13,684 bases of DNA from assembly GCA_003524305.1 (NCBI GenBank), contig DQHW01000042.1:15535-29218 (forward strand), given 5' to 3'. This document shows, one piece after another, positions 13,290 to 13,684 of the stretch. How positions within the stretch are numbered: position 1 is the first letter of the stretch; each line of letters starts with the position of its first letter. This DNA is from Anaerolineaceae bacterium (GTDB lineage Bacteria; Chloroflexota; Anaerolineae; Anaerolineales; Anaerolineaceae). Both the position numbers and the translations under genes were made by a program. Under the pieces are notes generated by a model. The model had not been told where the DNA came from. It saw only the letters and a program-made list of their open reading frames with translations, and ran no database searches.

Positions 13290-13684
13290 ATGGAATATCG
13301 AGAAACCAATAATATGGATAACGCCGCCACTTACAAAGAGATCCATTGTGAAAGCGCACTCAACGAACTTAAGCGCAAAATCCCGTTCGGCTGGGACCTG
13401 AATATCTACCGCGGATGCAGTCACGCCTGCCGTTACTGTTATGCCATCTATTCACACTCCTACCTTAATTCAGACGGTTTTTTTGACGACATTCATGTCA
13501 AAACCAACATTGTCGAAAAGTTGGAGCAGGAGCTGAGTTCTCCCAAATGGAAACGAGAGGTCGTTAACATTGGCGGGGTGACTGACAGCTACCAAAAAGC
13601 GGAAGAAACTTATCAACTCATGCCTGATATTTTGAAACTATTGATCAAATACAAAACCCCTGCCATCATCTCCACCAAATCCAC
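13290..13684 (+). CDS. SPL-family radical SAM protein, 5' part (3' truncated by window)
   Basis: An open frame from the ATG at 13290 runs 131 codons to the end of the window without a stop. Residues 35-52 read GWDLNIYRGCSHACRYCY, containing the radical SAM [4Fe-4S] motif CxxxCxxC (Cys43, Cys47, Cys50). The preceding 'NIYRGCSHAC' and following 'IGGVTDSYQKAEE' (about 95-107) are typical of the SPL/Rv2578c-like group, related to spore photoproduct lyase but mostly uncharacterised. It binds S-adenosylmethionine through the cluster and would generate a 5'-deoxyadenosyl radical; its substrate is unknown. The start is 13290 or the in-frame ATG at 13314; neither has a clear ribosome site. It is divergent from the regulator operon. 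Confidence 0.88.
   Translation, partial: MEYRETNNMDNAATYKEIHCESALNELKRKIPFGWDLNIYRGCSHACRYCYAIYSHSYLNSDGFFDDIHVKTNIVEKLEQELSSPKWKREVVNIGGVTDSYQKAEETYQLMPDILKLLIKYKTPAIISTKS

Noticed and set aside
1..13684. CRISPR array, tRNA, rRNA or insertion sequence
   Set aside because: Reading both strands shows no regularly spaced repeats, no cloverleaf-like or rRNA-like segments, and no transposase motif.

Overview
This 13.7 kb window reads as an ordinary bacterial chromosome segment of medium GC. The gene families fit a free-living, probably environmental bacterium: an unusual mix of small DUF enzymes, a 7TM-PAS-GGDEF protein, an SPL-like radical SAM protein and a CcdA-like protein. Domain flavour suggests Chloroflexota (Anaerolineae-like), but this is an impression and not a demonstrated placement. 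Fifteen genes are supported, two of them cut by the window ends, plus one decayed gene copy. I see no rRNA, tRNA, CRISPR array, transposase or phage gene.

Layout. Bases 1-474 (+) hold the 3' end of a CcdA/DsbD-type membrane protein, separated by a perfect bidirectional terminator hairpin from a convergent block. That block runs on the minus strand from about 10.57 kb down to 0.53 kb. In transcription order it holds a RibD/DHFR-fold reductase, a membrane protein with a C-terminal Lcl/DUF1566-like domain, a DUF7000-like protein, a 7TM-PAS-GGDEF diguanylate cyclase, a DUF1697 protein, a TfoX N-terminal-domain protein, an unknown small membrane protein, a class-3 aldehyde dehydrogenase, a DUF998 membrane protein, a helical-repeat plus alpha/beta hydrolase fusion, and a DUF4230 protein. 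Most are separated by 60-170 bp and look like single-gene units; only the cyclase and DUF1697 (17 bp apart) look co-transcribed. Between the hydrolase and DUF4230 lies a broken second copy of the DUF998 gene's 3' half.

From 10.79 to 11.60 kb (+) is a LigB/DODA-type extradiol dioxygenase, closed by another strong bidirectional hairpin. Facing it (minus, 11.67-13.13 kb) is a compact, AT-richer two-gene operon: a winged-helix regulator followed 5 bp later by a membrane-anchored alpha/beta hydrolase. Its promoter is very clear (TTGACT-17-TATTAT) with a perfect palindrome filling the spacer, which points to autorepression. Divergent from it, an SPL-family radical SAM gene starts at 13290 and runs off the window.

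No single multi-gene system ties the window together. The best leads are the regulator/hydrolase operon with its operator and apparently non-AUG start, the patchily conserved DUF998 duplicate, and a likely leaderless start for the DUF4230 gene. All functional names come from recognising families by eye; no database search was run.
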